From NCBI GenBank assembly GCA_902805985.1, contig CADCUW010000013.1:1-8603 (forward strand): a stretch of 8,603 nt of DNA, written 5' to 3'. Below, one piece after another: positions 1-5,450 of this stretch; the first letter of the stretch is position 1; every line of letters begins with the position of its first letter. Made by a program: the position numbers and the translations under genes. This stretch comes from an uncultured Rubrobacteraceae bacterium. Its GTDB lineage: Bacteria; Actinomycetota; Rubrobacteria; Rubrobacterales; Rubrobacteraceae. The notes under the pieces were generated by a model. That model made no database searches and was not told where the DNA came from. It worked only from the letters and a program-made list of their open reading frames with translations.

Positions 1-1
1 G

Positions 2-142
2 GAGATCAGGGTGGAGGCGAGCCCGGGGAGCCTGGAGTTCACCGTCGACGGAGAGGTCATAGGGACCGAGCCCGCCGTCTTCGCGGTGATGCCGAAGGCC
101 TTGAAGGTCGTGGTCGGCCCGGGGTACGCCCCGGAGCCGTAG
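2..142 (+). CDS. Diacylglycerol kinase-like lipid kinase, C-terminal end (partial)
   Basis: An open frame enters from the left edge and ends at TAG 140-142, giving the last 46 residues of a protein. The tail has the pattern of the C-terminal beta-sandwich of the diacylglycerol/YegS/BmrU lipid kinase family: a 'VDGE' turn (VDGEVIGTEP), then a short strand and 'VMPKALKVVVGPG', matching the usual 'DGE...P...vlPgalrvlvP' ending. Such enzymes phosphorylate diacylglycerol or related lipids at the membrane using ATP. The catalytic N-terminal domain lies outside the window, so activity cannot be judged. A hairpin terminator follows about 70 bases downstream, so this is probably the last gene of its transcript. 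The family call rests on a short tail only. Confidence 0.6.
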   Translation, partial: EIRVEASPGSLEFTVDGEVIGTEPAVFAVMPKALKVVVGPGYAPEP

Positions 143-215
143 GAGCGCCAGGAACGCAAGCAAGAGGAACGCGAGAAAGCGCGGGATCAAGAGGAATGCC
201 CTTGATGGGCAAAAC

Positions 216-241
216 GGGCCGGGGCGCAACGGCCCCGGTCC
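216..241 (+). terminator. Hairpin terminator after the lipid kinase gene
   Basis: GGGCCGGGG (216-224) pairs with CCCCGGTCC (233-241), a 9-bp stem with one G-U pair and an 8-base loop. It is flanked on the left by AAAA and followed by TAGATT, so the T-tract is weak. The core resembles the stronger terminator at 1984-2011. It probably ends the upstream lipid kinase transcript. Confidence 0.5.
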
Positions 242-245
242 TAGA

Positions 246-284
246 TTCACCGGAGTGCGTGGAAGGGGCGTTCTGTGAACTTCG
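246..284 (+). repeat. Interspersed direct repeat, copy 1 (5' part)
   Basis: TTCACCGGAGTGCGTGGAAG is followed by a GTTCTGTGAACTTCG segment. It matches the other five copies for about 39 bases and then diverges; the AGGGGGTTCTCGGAAGT part is absent. It lies between the terminator at 216-241 and the cupin gene. Confidence 0.85.
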
Positions 285-328
285 TCCCTTCGACGGATGC
301 GCCGGGCTTGGCGGGGCGGCATCATGGT

Positions 329-348
329 GGGGCGTCCGGATACGCCCC
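329..348 (+). promoter_or_regulatory. Perfect stem-loop in the cupin leader
   Basis: GGGGCGT (329-335) and ACGCCCC (342-348) form a 7-bp perfect GC-rich stem with the loop CCGGAT. It ends about 9 bases before the ribosome binding site of the cupin gene (GGGAGG 361-366). It could be an operator, an RNA leader structure or chance in GC-rich DNA. No T-tract follows, so it is not an obvious terminator. Confidence 0.3.
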
Positions 349-372
349 GCTGGGGCAGCAGGGAGGCTAGTC

Positions 373-855
373 GTGGCAGCCGATGATGGGAGCGTGATGC
401 TCCCCGCGGGCGAGGGCAAGACCGTCTCGTTCTCCGGCAACCGGGTGAGGTCGATCCACGGGCAACCGGGTGGCGCCTACTCGGTGGTGGAGTGGGCGTC
501 CCAAGCGGGCGTCACTGGCACGCCGTTGCACGTCCACAAGCAAACCGACGAGGCGTTCTACGTCCTGGAGGGCACCTTCGGCTTCCTGGCAGGTGAGCGA
601 ACCTTCGAGGGGGGCGCGGGGGCCTTCGTCTTCGTGCCCAGGGGGCTCGAGCACGCCTACTGGAACGCGGGCGAGACCCCGGCCAAGATGCTCATCACGA
701 TCTCCCCGCCCGGCTTCGAGCGCTACTTCGGGGAGCTGGCCGAGGGCCTGGAGGCGGCGGGGGACGACGAGCAGGCGGCCATGGGCGTGCGCAAGGCGCT
801 GTCGGAGAAGTTCGACATAGAGGTCGTCGGCCCGCCTCGGCGGGCAACGGACTGA
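373..855 (+). CDS. Single-domain cupin protein
   Basis: A 160-aa protein with one cupin beta-barrel. Motif 1 is at residues 49-67 (G49, H53, H55, E60, G67, within TGTPLHVHKQTDEAFYVLEG). Motif 2 is at residues 83-98 (G83, P89, G91, H94, N98). The expected metal ligands H53, H55, E60 and H94 are all present, so it should bind a divalent metal. The arrangement resembles quercetin-dioxygenase-like cupins, but substrate and reaction cannot be told from sequence. The GTG start at 373 was chosen because GGGAGG (361-366) precedes it by six bases. The frame stays open upstream to 196, but that part translates repeat copy 1 and a hairpin and is unlikely to be protein. The last 45 or so residues are helical and charged, without a recognised motif. 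No partner gene is obvious. Confidence 0.85.
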   Translation: MAADDGSVMLPAGEGKTVSFSGNRVRSIHGQPGGAYSVVEWASQAGVTGTPLHVHKQTDEAFYVLEGTFGFLAGERTFEGGAGAFVFVPRGLEHAYWNAGETPAKMLITISPPGFERYFGELAEGLEAAGDDEQAAMGVRKALSEKFDIEVVGPPRRATD

Positions 856-879
856 CCCGCTAGGGGCCTTTAGTGCTTA

Positions 880-945
880 TTCACCGGAGTGCGTGGAAAG
901 GTTGTTCTCGGAACTTCGCGTGTAGGGGGTTCTCAGAAGTTCACG
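880..945 (+). repeat. Interspersed direct repeat, copy 2 (full length)
   Basis: This copy has both halves: TTCACCGGAGTGCGTGGAAA, then GGTTGTTCTCGGAACTTCGC, then AGGGGGTTCTCAGAAGTTC. Within it GAACTTC (911-917) and GAAGTTC (936-942) are inverted, so the second half could fold into a 7-bp stem. It starts 24 bases after the cupin stop codon. Confidence 0.9.
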
Positions 946-1182
946 TAGCCCCGGTCCGCTGCCTTGAGGGATCCCCCGACCGTTTCGTAGCCCGCGATAC
1001 ACGGGCGTGCGAGGCCGAGCGTCCCTCCGACGCTGCGGGCCCACGCGGCATGGACCAGCAAGAAACGGTGCGTCGGTGCGATGCGACCCCCGCCGCCCTG
1101 CGTTATGATGCTATCGTTACATGCCATCGGCCGGAACCGCATGTGCGCGCCGCTGCGTGGCAGAAGGGGCGTGGTGGCGCCG
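946..1182. other. Intergenic region upstream of the Crp/Fnr regulator
   Basis: No gene is supported here. The frame that starts at 873 is open only because it reads through repeat copy 2 into a shadow of the regulator. TATGAT at 1104-1109 is a good -10 candidate, but no convincing -35 lies 16-18 bases before it. A weak inverted pair AGCGT/ACGCT (1018-1034) is also present. If TATGAT is used, the leader before the start at 1183 is about 65 bases. Confidence 0.35.
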
Positions 1183-1887
1183 ATGGCGCAAGAAGAACGA
1201 CTCGTGAAGCTCCTTTCGCTCGTGGACGTGCTAGAGCCGCTCTCGGAGGGGGAGCTGAGGGACCTGGCCCAACGGTGCCCCGCCTTCTCCGTCTGGGGCG
1301 GAGAGGACTTCTACAGCCCCGAGCGGCACGACTCCGGGCTGTTCCTGATCCTCGAGGGGCGGGTGCGGGTGTACCTGAGCGACTCCGCCGGCACGGAGGT
1401 GACCCTCGACCAGCTCGCCAGCGGCACGGTGCTTTGGGCCCGCAGGCTTGAGGCGGTGGAGGGGCACGCCGTGCACGTCCAAGCCGTCGGGCCGACCGTG
1501 CTTGCCTTCATGGGCCGCGATGACCTCGAGCGCTTCGTCCTCAACAAGCCCGAGGTGGGGCTGAGGATGATGGACCTCCTGGCCCGGCGGCTGGGCTCGA
1601 CCAACGAGCGCATGGCGGAGATCGCCCGCAAGGAGGTGTTCTCGCGCCTTGCCAGCCAGCTTCTGCGGCTGCTCAAGGGCGAGGGGGTGGTGGGACGCCA
1701 AGGAGGCCAAACGCTGCCGACCGCCTACACCCACGAGGAGCTGGGCGCGATGGTAGGGGCCAACCGGGTGGCGGTGACCCGCGCCCTGGGGCGGCTGCAG
1801 GACGAGGGGATGGTGGAGGTGAGGCGGCGACGCATCCACGTGGGGAACCCGGAGGCCCTGCGAGGCATCGCCGAGCGGCGTCGCTAA
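1183..1887 (+). CDS. Crp/Fnr-family transcriptional regulator
   Basis: A 234-aa cytoplasmic DNA-binding regulator with the usual Crp layout: an N-terminal beta-roll sensor domain (about residues 12-112), a long dimerisation helix (about 115-150) and a C-terminal winged helix (about 152-225). The recognition region is THEELGAMVGANRVAVTRAL (183-202), followed by 'GRLQDEGMVEVRRRRIHV', very typical of the family. The phosphate-binding cassette of cyclic-nucleotide-binding members (G-E-x-A/S ... R-S/T) is not visible: the equivalent stretch reads GTVLWARRLEAVEGHAVHV. The only cysteine is C32, so no Fnr-type iron-sulfur cluster is expected. The signal sensed is therefore unknown. ATG 1183 was chosen by alignment to the usual family N-terminus. 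GTG 1174 has a better-placed AGGGG (1165-1169) and is a real alternative; ATG 1081 is unlikely. It converges on the phasin-like gene. Confidence 0.85.
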   Translation: MAQEERLVKLLSLVDVLEPLSEGELRDLAQRCPAFSVWGGEDFYSPERHDSGLFLILEGRVRVYLSDSAGTEVTLDQLASGTVLWARRLEAVEGHAVHVQAVGPTVLAFMGRDDLERFVLNKPEVGLRMMDLLARRLGSTNERMAEIARKEVFSRLASQLLRLLKGEGVVGRQGGQTLPTAYTHEELGAMVGANRVAVTRALGRLQDEGMVEVRRRRIHVGNPEALRGIAERRR

Positions 1888-1910
1888 CAAGAACGCCAAA
1901 GACCTCCTTA

Positions 1911-1950
1911 TTCACCTGAGTGCGTGGAAGGGTTGTTCTCCGAACTTCGC
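1911..1950 (+). repeat. Interspersed direct repeat, copy 3 (5' part)
   Basis: TTCACCTGAGTGCGTGGAAG is followed by GGTTGTTCTCCGAACTTCGC. Only one base differs from the consensus in the first 20. Similarity stops after about 40 bases, as in copy 1. It lies 23 bases after the Crp/Fnr stop codon, between two convergent genes. Confidence 0.88.
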
Positions 1951-1978
1951 TGGCACGAGGAACGGCTCATCGCGGCAC

Positions 1979-2011
1979 AAAAAGAGGGCCGGGGGGTTAG
2001 CCCCGGCCCTC
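1979..2011 (-). terminator. Strong intrinsic terminator of the minus-strand phasin-like gene
   Basis: GAGGGCCGGGG (1984-1994) pairs perfectly with CCCCGGCCCTC (2001-2011), an 11-bp stem with the 6-base loop GGTTAG. Read on the minus strand the stem is followed by five T residues (A1979-A1983 on +), the classic form. It sits 25 bases past the phasin-like stop codon. On the + strand it may also stop the regulator transcript, though without a T-tract. Confidence 0.85.
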
Positions 2012-2036
2012 GACGTCTCGTTCTAAAGGGTTCGCC

Positions 2037-2744
2037 TTAGGAGTTGTTGGCCCTTATCTTGCGGTCGATCTGCGCGATGAGGGTCTGGCGGTTCTTGTTG
2101 CCCTTCTCGAACTCGCGCACCTTCCGAAGCTGCTCGGCGGGCAGGCCGTCGATCCTCCTGGAGACCTCCTCGACGCTCAAGGCGTCGTAGTCGGTGGTCC
2201 CTAGCGCGCTAAAGACGGCGGCCCTCAGCTCGGCCTCGTGGGTGACCTTCTCCGTCTGGCGCAGGACGTCCTCGGTCCGCTCGGCGGTATCCTCGGCGAC
2301 CCTCAGGCCCTGCCTGGTGGTCTCCTCGGTGGCCCTGAGACCCTGCTTGGTGGTCTCCTCGGCGACCCTCAGGCCCTGACGCGCGACCTGCTCGGTGGCC
2401 TCCAGGCCCTGCCGGGTGGCGTCCTGGAAGGCCCTCGTGGCCTGACGGGCGTAGGCGAAGGGGCTGAAGAACTCCGTGTAGGCCCCGACCCAACCCCGGC
2501 TGAGCGTCCGGAAGCCCTCCTGCTGCCTGCCTATGGCACGCGCGAAGGCCTCGGCGGTGCGGGCGTTGTGCTCGGAAGACGAAGGACTCCTCGAGGGAGA
2601 CTCCGCCGACCGAGCTGGGCCGACATGGACGTCGTGCGCCGGTGGAGCCAGAACTCCCCCAAGCACGGCGGCGGCGCGAAGAACGCCTGAGGCCCCGGAC
2701 GCCGGGACGAGGCGGTTCGCCGGGGCCGCCCAAAACGTTGCCAT
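2037..2744 (-). CDS. Phasin-like protein with 11-residue repeats
   Basis: A 235-aa, mostly helical protein. Residues 62-110 form a helical segment of phasin type ('RGWVGAYTEFFSPF'). Residues 111-154 are four tandem 11-residue repeats (RQGLEATEQVA, RQGLRVAEETT, KQGLRATEETT, RQGLRVAEDTA). Residues 183-235 form a C-terminal module shared with the protein at 4203-4826 (YDxL/M, S/T-VEE, Q-L/V-R, NxNR-K/Q-TLI). Phasins coat the surface of polyhydroxyalkanoate granules; 11-residue amphipathic repeats are also known in lipid-surface proteins. Granule or lipid binding is therefore inferred. The start is uncertain: ATG 2744 has no ribosome binding site, and the first 60 residues are Ala/Pro/Ser-rich and unlike the rest, so the true start may be further in or the message leaderless. 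No membrane segment or signal peptide is convincing. Confidence 0.75.
   Translation of the reverse strand: MATFWAAPANRLVPASGASGVLRAAAVLGGVLAPPAHDVHVGPARSAESPSRSPSSSEHNARTAEAFARAIGRQQEGFRTLSRGWVGAYTEFFSPFAYARQATRAFQDATRQGLEATEQVARQGLRVAEETTKQGLRATEETTRQGLRVAEDTAERTEDVLRQTEKVTHEAELRAAVFSALGTTDYDALSVEEVSRRIDGLPAEQLRKVREFEKGNKNRQTLIAQIDRKIRANNS
2283..2414 (-). repeat. Four 33-bp tandem repeats inside the phasin-like gene
   Basis: Four consecutive 33-bp units encode residues 111-154. Units 2 and 4 (RQGLRVAE...) are the closest to each other, and so are units 1 and 3 (QGL-ATE...), which suggests growth by duplication of a 66-bp pair. The codons are nearly identical between units, so the repeat is recent or kept by selection on both DNA and protein. 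Confidence 0.85.
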
Positions 2745-2758
2745 ACTGTTGCCGCAAC
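2737..2758. promoter_or_regulatory. Possible operator: GTTGCC repeat and GTTGC-C-GCAAC palindrome
   Basis: GTTGCC occurs at 2737-2742 and again at 2748-2753. The second copy is part of GTTGC (2748-2752), C, GCAAC (2754-2758), a perfect short palindrome. It lies at the proposed start of the minus-strand phasin-like gene and about 80 bases before the divergent + strand cluster, so it could regulate either. This is a visual observation without a known matching factor. Confidence 0.3.
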
Positions 2759-2789
2759 TTAACGTGGCTATGTGCGTATGGCATATACT
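2759..2789 (+). promoter_or_regulatory. Candidate promoter for the 2838-4826 cluster
   Basis: TATACT (2784-2789) matches five of six bases of a -10 box. TTAACG (2759-2764) is a partial -35 box with a long 19-base spacer. Transcription would start near 2796 and give a leader of about 40 bases before ATG 2838. Its position supports that start over the upstream ATGs at 2772 and 2778. Confidence 0.35.
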
Positions 2790-2822
2790 CTACCCTTCGC
2801 CTTACGGAAGCGAACCGATCGC

Positions 2823-2831
2823 GAGGTGATC
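2823..2831 (+). promoter_or_regulatory. Extended ribosome binding site deciding the start at 2838
   Basis: GAGGTGATC is complementary over nine bases to the usual bacterial 16S rRNA 3' end. It lies six bases before ATG 2838. It would be inside the reading frame if translation started at 2772, so it argues for the downstream start. Confidence 0.55.
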
Positions 2832-2837
2832 GAGGCG

Positions 2838-3029
2838 ATGAAGAACAACACGACGCACGACGCAAGGACGGCTTTGTACGACCTTCTGGCCGGGGCCGAG
2901 GGCTGCGGGCCGGCCGCGCGGGCCGCCAGGCGCGCCCAGGACGACGAGCTGGCGGACTTCCTGTGCAAGGCCGAGGATGAGATCGTCGGCGAGGCCAAGC
3001 GGCTGCTCGCCCAGCGGGCGGCCGAGTAG
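2838..3029 (+). CDS. Small helical protein of unknown function (63 aa)
   Basis: I do not recognise this protein. It is 63 residues, almost all predicted helix, with two cysteines (C23, C43) and alternating charged and alanine-rich stretches ('ARTALYDLLAGAE', 'DDELADFLCKAEDEIVGEAKRLL'). The shape suggests a small two- or three-helix bundle in the cytoplasm; no signal peptide or membrane segment is present. The frame is open upstream to 2772, but the ribosome binding site GAGGTGATC and the candidate promoter place the start at ATG 2838. Third codon positions are strongly GC-rich, as in the neighbouring genes, which supports real coding. It is the first gene of the + strand cluster with the hydrolase and second phasin-like gene, divergent from the first phasin-like gene, so a role at the granule or lipid surface is possible but only inferred from context. 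Confidence 0.6.
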   Translation: MKNNTTHDARTALYDLLAGAEGCGPAARAARRAQDDELADFLCKAEDEIVGEAKRLLAQRAAE

Positions 3030-3088
3030 ACGCCGCCCGGACGCGACGTCGGCGACATCGAGGGAAGAAGAAGAGGGAGTTGATAGGA

Positions 3089-3337
3089 GTGAGGCACGAA
3101 GAGTTCGCACACAGGGCGGGCAGGCGGCTGGAGGAGACGGCCGACCGGCTCGAAGGCGAGGCGAGGGATCTCGGCATCCACGGCGGGGCATCCAAGACGG
3201 GGGCCCGGGCGGGGGAGCTGAGGGTCGCGGCGCTCTTGGTGCGCGGCGAGGCCAAGGCCGTGAGCGAGGCCGAGGCGGCCCCGGCCGGGACGAAGTCGGA
3301 CCCCGCGGGTGGCCCGCCCCTGCGGGCGCAGGGCTAG
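3089..3337 (+). CDS. Small hypothetical protein (82 aa)
   Basis: Not recognised. The N-terminal half is an arginine- and glutamate-rich helix ('FAHRAGRRLEETADRLEGEARDL', residues 6-28). The middle (about 41-60) is a second likely helix, and the last 20 residues are Pro/Gly/Ala-rich and probably disordered. GTG 3089 was chosen because GGGAG (3075-3079) precedes it by nine bases; the TTG at 3080 would touch that site and is less likely. It sits 59 bases after the 63-aa gene and 15 bases before the hydrolase, so it is probably co-transcribed with both. Coding status is supported mainly by spacing and the ribosome binding site, since the composition of the C-terminal part is not distinctive. Confidence 0.5.
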   Translation: MRHEEFAHRAGRRLEETADRLEGEARDLGIHGGASKTGARAGELRVAALLVRGEAKAVSEAEAAPAGTKSDPAGGPPLRAQG

Positions 3338-3352
3338 ACGGGAGGCGACGCC

Positions 3353-4141
3353 GTGCCGGTGACGAACACGCCCAACGCCTCCCTGGAGTACGAGGTCCAC
3401 GGCTCGGGGCCCTCCCTCGTGCTGATCAACGGCCTGGGCTTCGGCCGCTGGGGCTGGTTCAAGCAGGTCCCCGACCTCTCGCGACGGTTCGCGGTCATAA
3501 CCTTCGACGCGCGCCGCGGGAGCGACCGGGGGCTCGGCGTGGGGGACCTCGCCGGCGACGTGGCGGACCTCCTCGGCCACCTCGGCGTCAACAACGCCCA
3601 CGTGCTGGGCGCCCCCCTGGGCGGCTTCGTCGCCCAAGAGCTGGCGCTCAGCCGGCCCGAGCTCGTGGCCGGGCTCGTCCTCGTCTCCACCGGCTACGGG
3701 GGCCGCGGGCAGGCGCGGATGTCGCCCGGGGCGATGGGAAAGATGCTCGGCCTCGGCGCCCTCAACCCCGGGCAGGCGGCGCGCCGCGGGCTCGAGGGGG
3801 CCACCTCCGAACGCTACCGCGCCGAGAACCCCGATGAGTTCGAAGGGATCGTCCAGAAGCGCCTCGCCGACTCGCCCTCGCCGGCATCCTACAACGCGCA
3901 GGCGCTGGCGGGCGCCCGCTTCGACCACTCGGGCGACGTCGGGCGCATAAGCTCTCCGACGCTCGTGATCCACGGCGCCGAGGACCGCTACGTGCCGCCC
4001 GCCAACGCCCGCGCTCTGGCCGAGGCCATACCGAACGCCAAGCTGCGCGTCCTCGAGGGCGCCGGCCACCTGGTGTTCGTCGAGCGGGCCACCCAGGTGA
4101 ACAGGGAGGTCGCCGCGTTCCTCGCGGGCGGGCGGGCGTAG
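3353..4141 (+). CDS. Alpha/beta hydrolase with a replaced nucleophile (Ser to Pro)
   Basis: A 262-aa alpha/beta-hydrolase fold protein of the 3-oxoadipate-enol-lactonase-like type. It has the oxyanion-side motif 'LVLINGLGFGRWGW' (22-35), strand 'VITFDARRGSD' (48-58), the nucleophile elbow region 'HVLGAPLGGFVAQELAL' (83-99), the acid loop 'HGAEDRYVPP' (D211) and the catalytic histidine in 'GAGHLVFVE' (H239). The elbow normally reads G-x-S-x-G; here position 88 is Pro (codon CCC), one base from the Ser codon TCC. The segment after strand 4 is also shorter than usual ('RRGSDRGLGVGDLAGD'). If the read is correct, classical hydrolysis is not possible, and a binding or structural role is more likely. 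GTG 3353 follows GGAGG (3341-3345) by seven bases. It lies between two small genes and the second phasin-like gene, probably in one operon. No signal peptide is present. Confidence 0.85.
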   Translation: MPVTNTPNASLEYEVHGSGPSLVLINGLGFGRWGWFKQVPDLSRRFAVITFDARRGSDRGLGVGDLAGDVADLLGHLGVNNAHVLGAPLGGFVAQELALSRPELVAGLVLVSTGYGGRGQARMSPGAMGKMLGLGALNPGQAARRGLEGATSERYRAENPDEFEGIVQKRLADSPSPASYNAQALAGARFDHSGDVGRISSPTLVIHGAEDRYVPPANARALAEAIPNAKLRVLEGAGHLVFVERATQVNREVAAFLAGGRA

Positions 4142-4202
4142 CGCAGGCCCGGGCAGGGTAGGAGGCACAGAAGGCACGCGTCCCCAAGGGAGGAGAACGG
4201 AC

Positions 4203-4826
4203 ATGATGGACAGAGGGAAGGCCCAAGACGTCAACGAGGCGGCCCGCCGCTTCGCCGAGACCCTCGCCGACTCCTACAGGCTCGTCTACGGGCAGGCCGC
4301 CGAGGCCGGCCAGCGCCAGCAGCAGCGCGCCCAGCAGTTCTCCGAGCTCGTGGCCCAGAACCTCAGGGAGCAGACCGAGGCGGGGCGCGCCAACGCCGAG
4401 CGGCTCTCCGGGCAGGCGGCCAGGCAGCAGGAGGCCGGCCAGGCGCTGGCCCGGGAGTCCGTGGAGGCCTACGCCCAGTTCCTCAACGACGCCTTCTCCC
4501 GCTACCGCTCCGGCACCGAGATGGCCGCCCAGGGCGCCCGGGAAGGGACGCGCACCCTCGCGGAGACGACCACGGGGCTGGTGGGCACGGCGGCCGGGGC
4601 GGCCGGCGCCACGGCGGGGGCGGCGGCGGGCGCCACCCGGGAGGCGGCGGATGCGGCCACCTTCCCGATCCCCGGCTACGACGAGATGACCGTGGAGGAG
4701 ATCGAGGGAAGGCTCGGGCGCCTCACCGACCAGCAGGTGAGGCGCCTGAGGGACTACGAGCGGGAGAACCAGAACCGCAAGACCCTCATCGAGCGCTACG
4801 AGAGCAGGCTCAGGGCCTCCTCCTGA
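4203..4826 (+). CDS. Phasin-like protein, second copy of the C-terminal module
   Basis: A 207-aa protein. Residues 8-120 are a long glutamine-, alanine- and glutamate-rich helical region ('GQRQQQRAQQFSELVAQNL', 'SVEAYAQFLNDAFSRYRSG') typical of phasin-like granule proteins. Residues 125-152 are an Ala/Gly/Thr-rich linker. Residues 155-207 are a compact helical module ('GYDEMTVEEIEGRLGRL...YERENQNRKTLIERYESRL') that aligns without gaps to the end of the minus-strand protein at 2037-2744. Phasins coat polyhydroxyalkanoate granules; that role is inferred here from composition and architecture. ATG 4203 follows AGGGAGGAG (core GGAGG 4189-4193) by nine bases. The gene lies 61 bases after the hydrolase and is followed by a strong terminator, so it closes the cluster. 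The N-terminal parts of the two phasin-like proteins are not closely related. Confidence 0.8.
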   Translation: MMDRGKAQDVNEAARRFAETLADSYRLVYGQAAEAGQRQQQRAQQFSELVAQNLREQTEAGRANAERLSGQAARQQEAGQALARESVEAYAQFLNDAFSRYRSGTEMAAQGAREGTRTLAETTTGLVGTAAGAAGATAGAAAGATREAADAATFPIPGYDEMTVEEIEGRLGRLTDQQVRRLRDYERENQNRKTLIERYESRLRASS

Positions 4827-4862
4827 GCTCCTGAGGACCCCGCAAGGGGGCACACACAAGCA

Positions 4863-4897
4863 AGTGAGGGACCGGGAGGTTGTCCCGGTCCCTCACT
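4863..4897 (+). terminator. Terminator of the 2838-4826 cluster
   Basis: AGTGAGGGACCGGGA (4863-4877) pairs perfectly with TCCCGGTCCCTCACT (4883-4897), a 15-bp stem with the 5-base loop GGTTG. The sequence after it (CGTTCGT) is only weakly T-rich. It begins 36 bases after the phasin-like stop codon. Confidence 0.8.
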
Positions 4898-4921
4898 CGT
4901 TCGTGAGCTGCGCTGACCTTA

Positions 4922-4987
4922 CTCACCGGGGTGCGCTACGTGGGAGGGTTGTCCTCCAAACTCCGCCTGCAGGGGGTTCTCGGAAGC
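4922..4987 (+). repeat. Interspersed direct repeat, copy 4 (diverged)
   Basis: CTCACCGGGGTGCG is followed by a few extra bases, then GGGAGGGTTGTCCTCC, then AGGGGGTTCTCGGAAG. Both halves are present, as in copies 2 and 5, but it has more substitutions and a short insertion near 4936-4941. It lies just after the terminator of the phasin-like gene. Confidence 0.75.
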
Positions 4988-5045
4988 CTGCATGCAGGAT
5001 CCCGCATGGCCCCGGCCCGATAGCCCCACAGACCCCCGGGCCGTG

Positions 5046-5273
5046 CTACCCCTGCCCGCTTCCTCCCGGACCTCCTCCCTCCTGCCCGGAATAGTCTTCG
5101 CCGTCGCCGGACTCCAGGGCGGTCGTATCGCGCACCAGAGAAGGGAGGATGTCCAAGTTGAGGAGGGCCGCGAGGGGGCCCTTGGGGCTCTTGTCGTCTT
5201 CCACCGCGGTCGAGTTGCTGTCGCTCAGGGAGTAGTTCTCGTTGCCCCGCTGCCCCTGCGTTCCTTCGCTCAC
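5046..5273 (-). CDS. Small acidic protein of unknown function (75 aa)
   Basis: Not recognised. The protein has a polar Ser/Asn-rich start ('NENYSLSDSNSTAVEDDKSP', 11-30), a short hydrophobic core ('GPLAALLNLDILPSLV', 32-47) that may be an amphipathic helix, and an acidic and glycine-rich tail ('ESGDGEDYSGQ', then GGG/PGGSGQG). Third codon positions are almost all G or C in this frame, as in the other real genes, while the opposite + strand frame runs through repeat copy 5 and looks artificial. The start is GTG 5273, with GGGGAGG about three to four bases upstream, close but usable. The protein has a single short hydrophobic stretch, too short for a sure membrane span. It stands alone between the phasin-like gene and the deacetylase and is divergent from the latter. 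Confidence 0.55.
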   Translation of the reverse strand: MSEGTQGQRGNENYSLSDSNSTAVEDDKSPKGPLAALLNLDILPSLVRDTTALESGDGEDYSGQEGGGPGGSGQG

Positions 5274-5386
5274 TGGCCTCCCCTTCTCGGGTTCTCTCGG
5301 GTTCGCGTTCCCCCGCGCGAGGGTGGGCGTGTCCCCGGACCGCCCCGCCGAGCGCGGTTCGCCTACCTTACAGGCTATCCCCGCTG

Positions 5387-5450
5387 TTCACCGGAGTGCG
5401 TGGAAGGGTTGTCCTGCGAACTTCGCGCCGAGGGGGTTCTCCAAAGTCCG
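5387..5450 (+). repeat. Interspersed direct repeat, copy 5 (full length)
   Basis: TTCACCGGAGTGCGTGGAAG is followed by GGTTGTCCTGCGAACTTCGC and AGGGGGTTCTCCAAAGT. The first 20 bases are identical to copy 1. It lies between the divergent 75-aa gene and the deacetylase gene. Confidence 0.9.

Noticed and set aside
196..372. N-terminal extension of the cupin protein
   Set aside because: It translates a terminator region, a repeat copy and a hairpin; a good ribosome binding site precedes GTG 373.
873..1451. Plus-strand open frame of 192 codons
   Set aside because: It reads through repeat copy 2 and then overlaps the regulator in another frame.
2768..4234. Long minus-strand open frame of 488 codons
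   Set aside because: It lies opposite the hydrolase and small genes, which have clear motifs and ribosome binding sites; its product is Arg/Gly/Pro-rich and matches no family.
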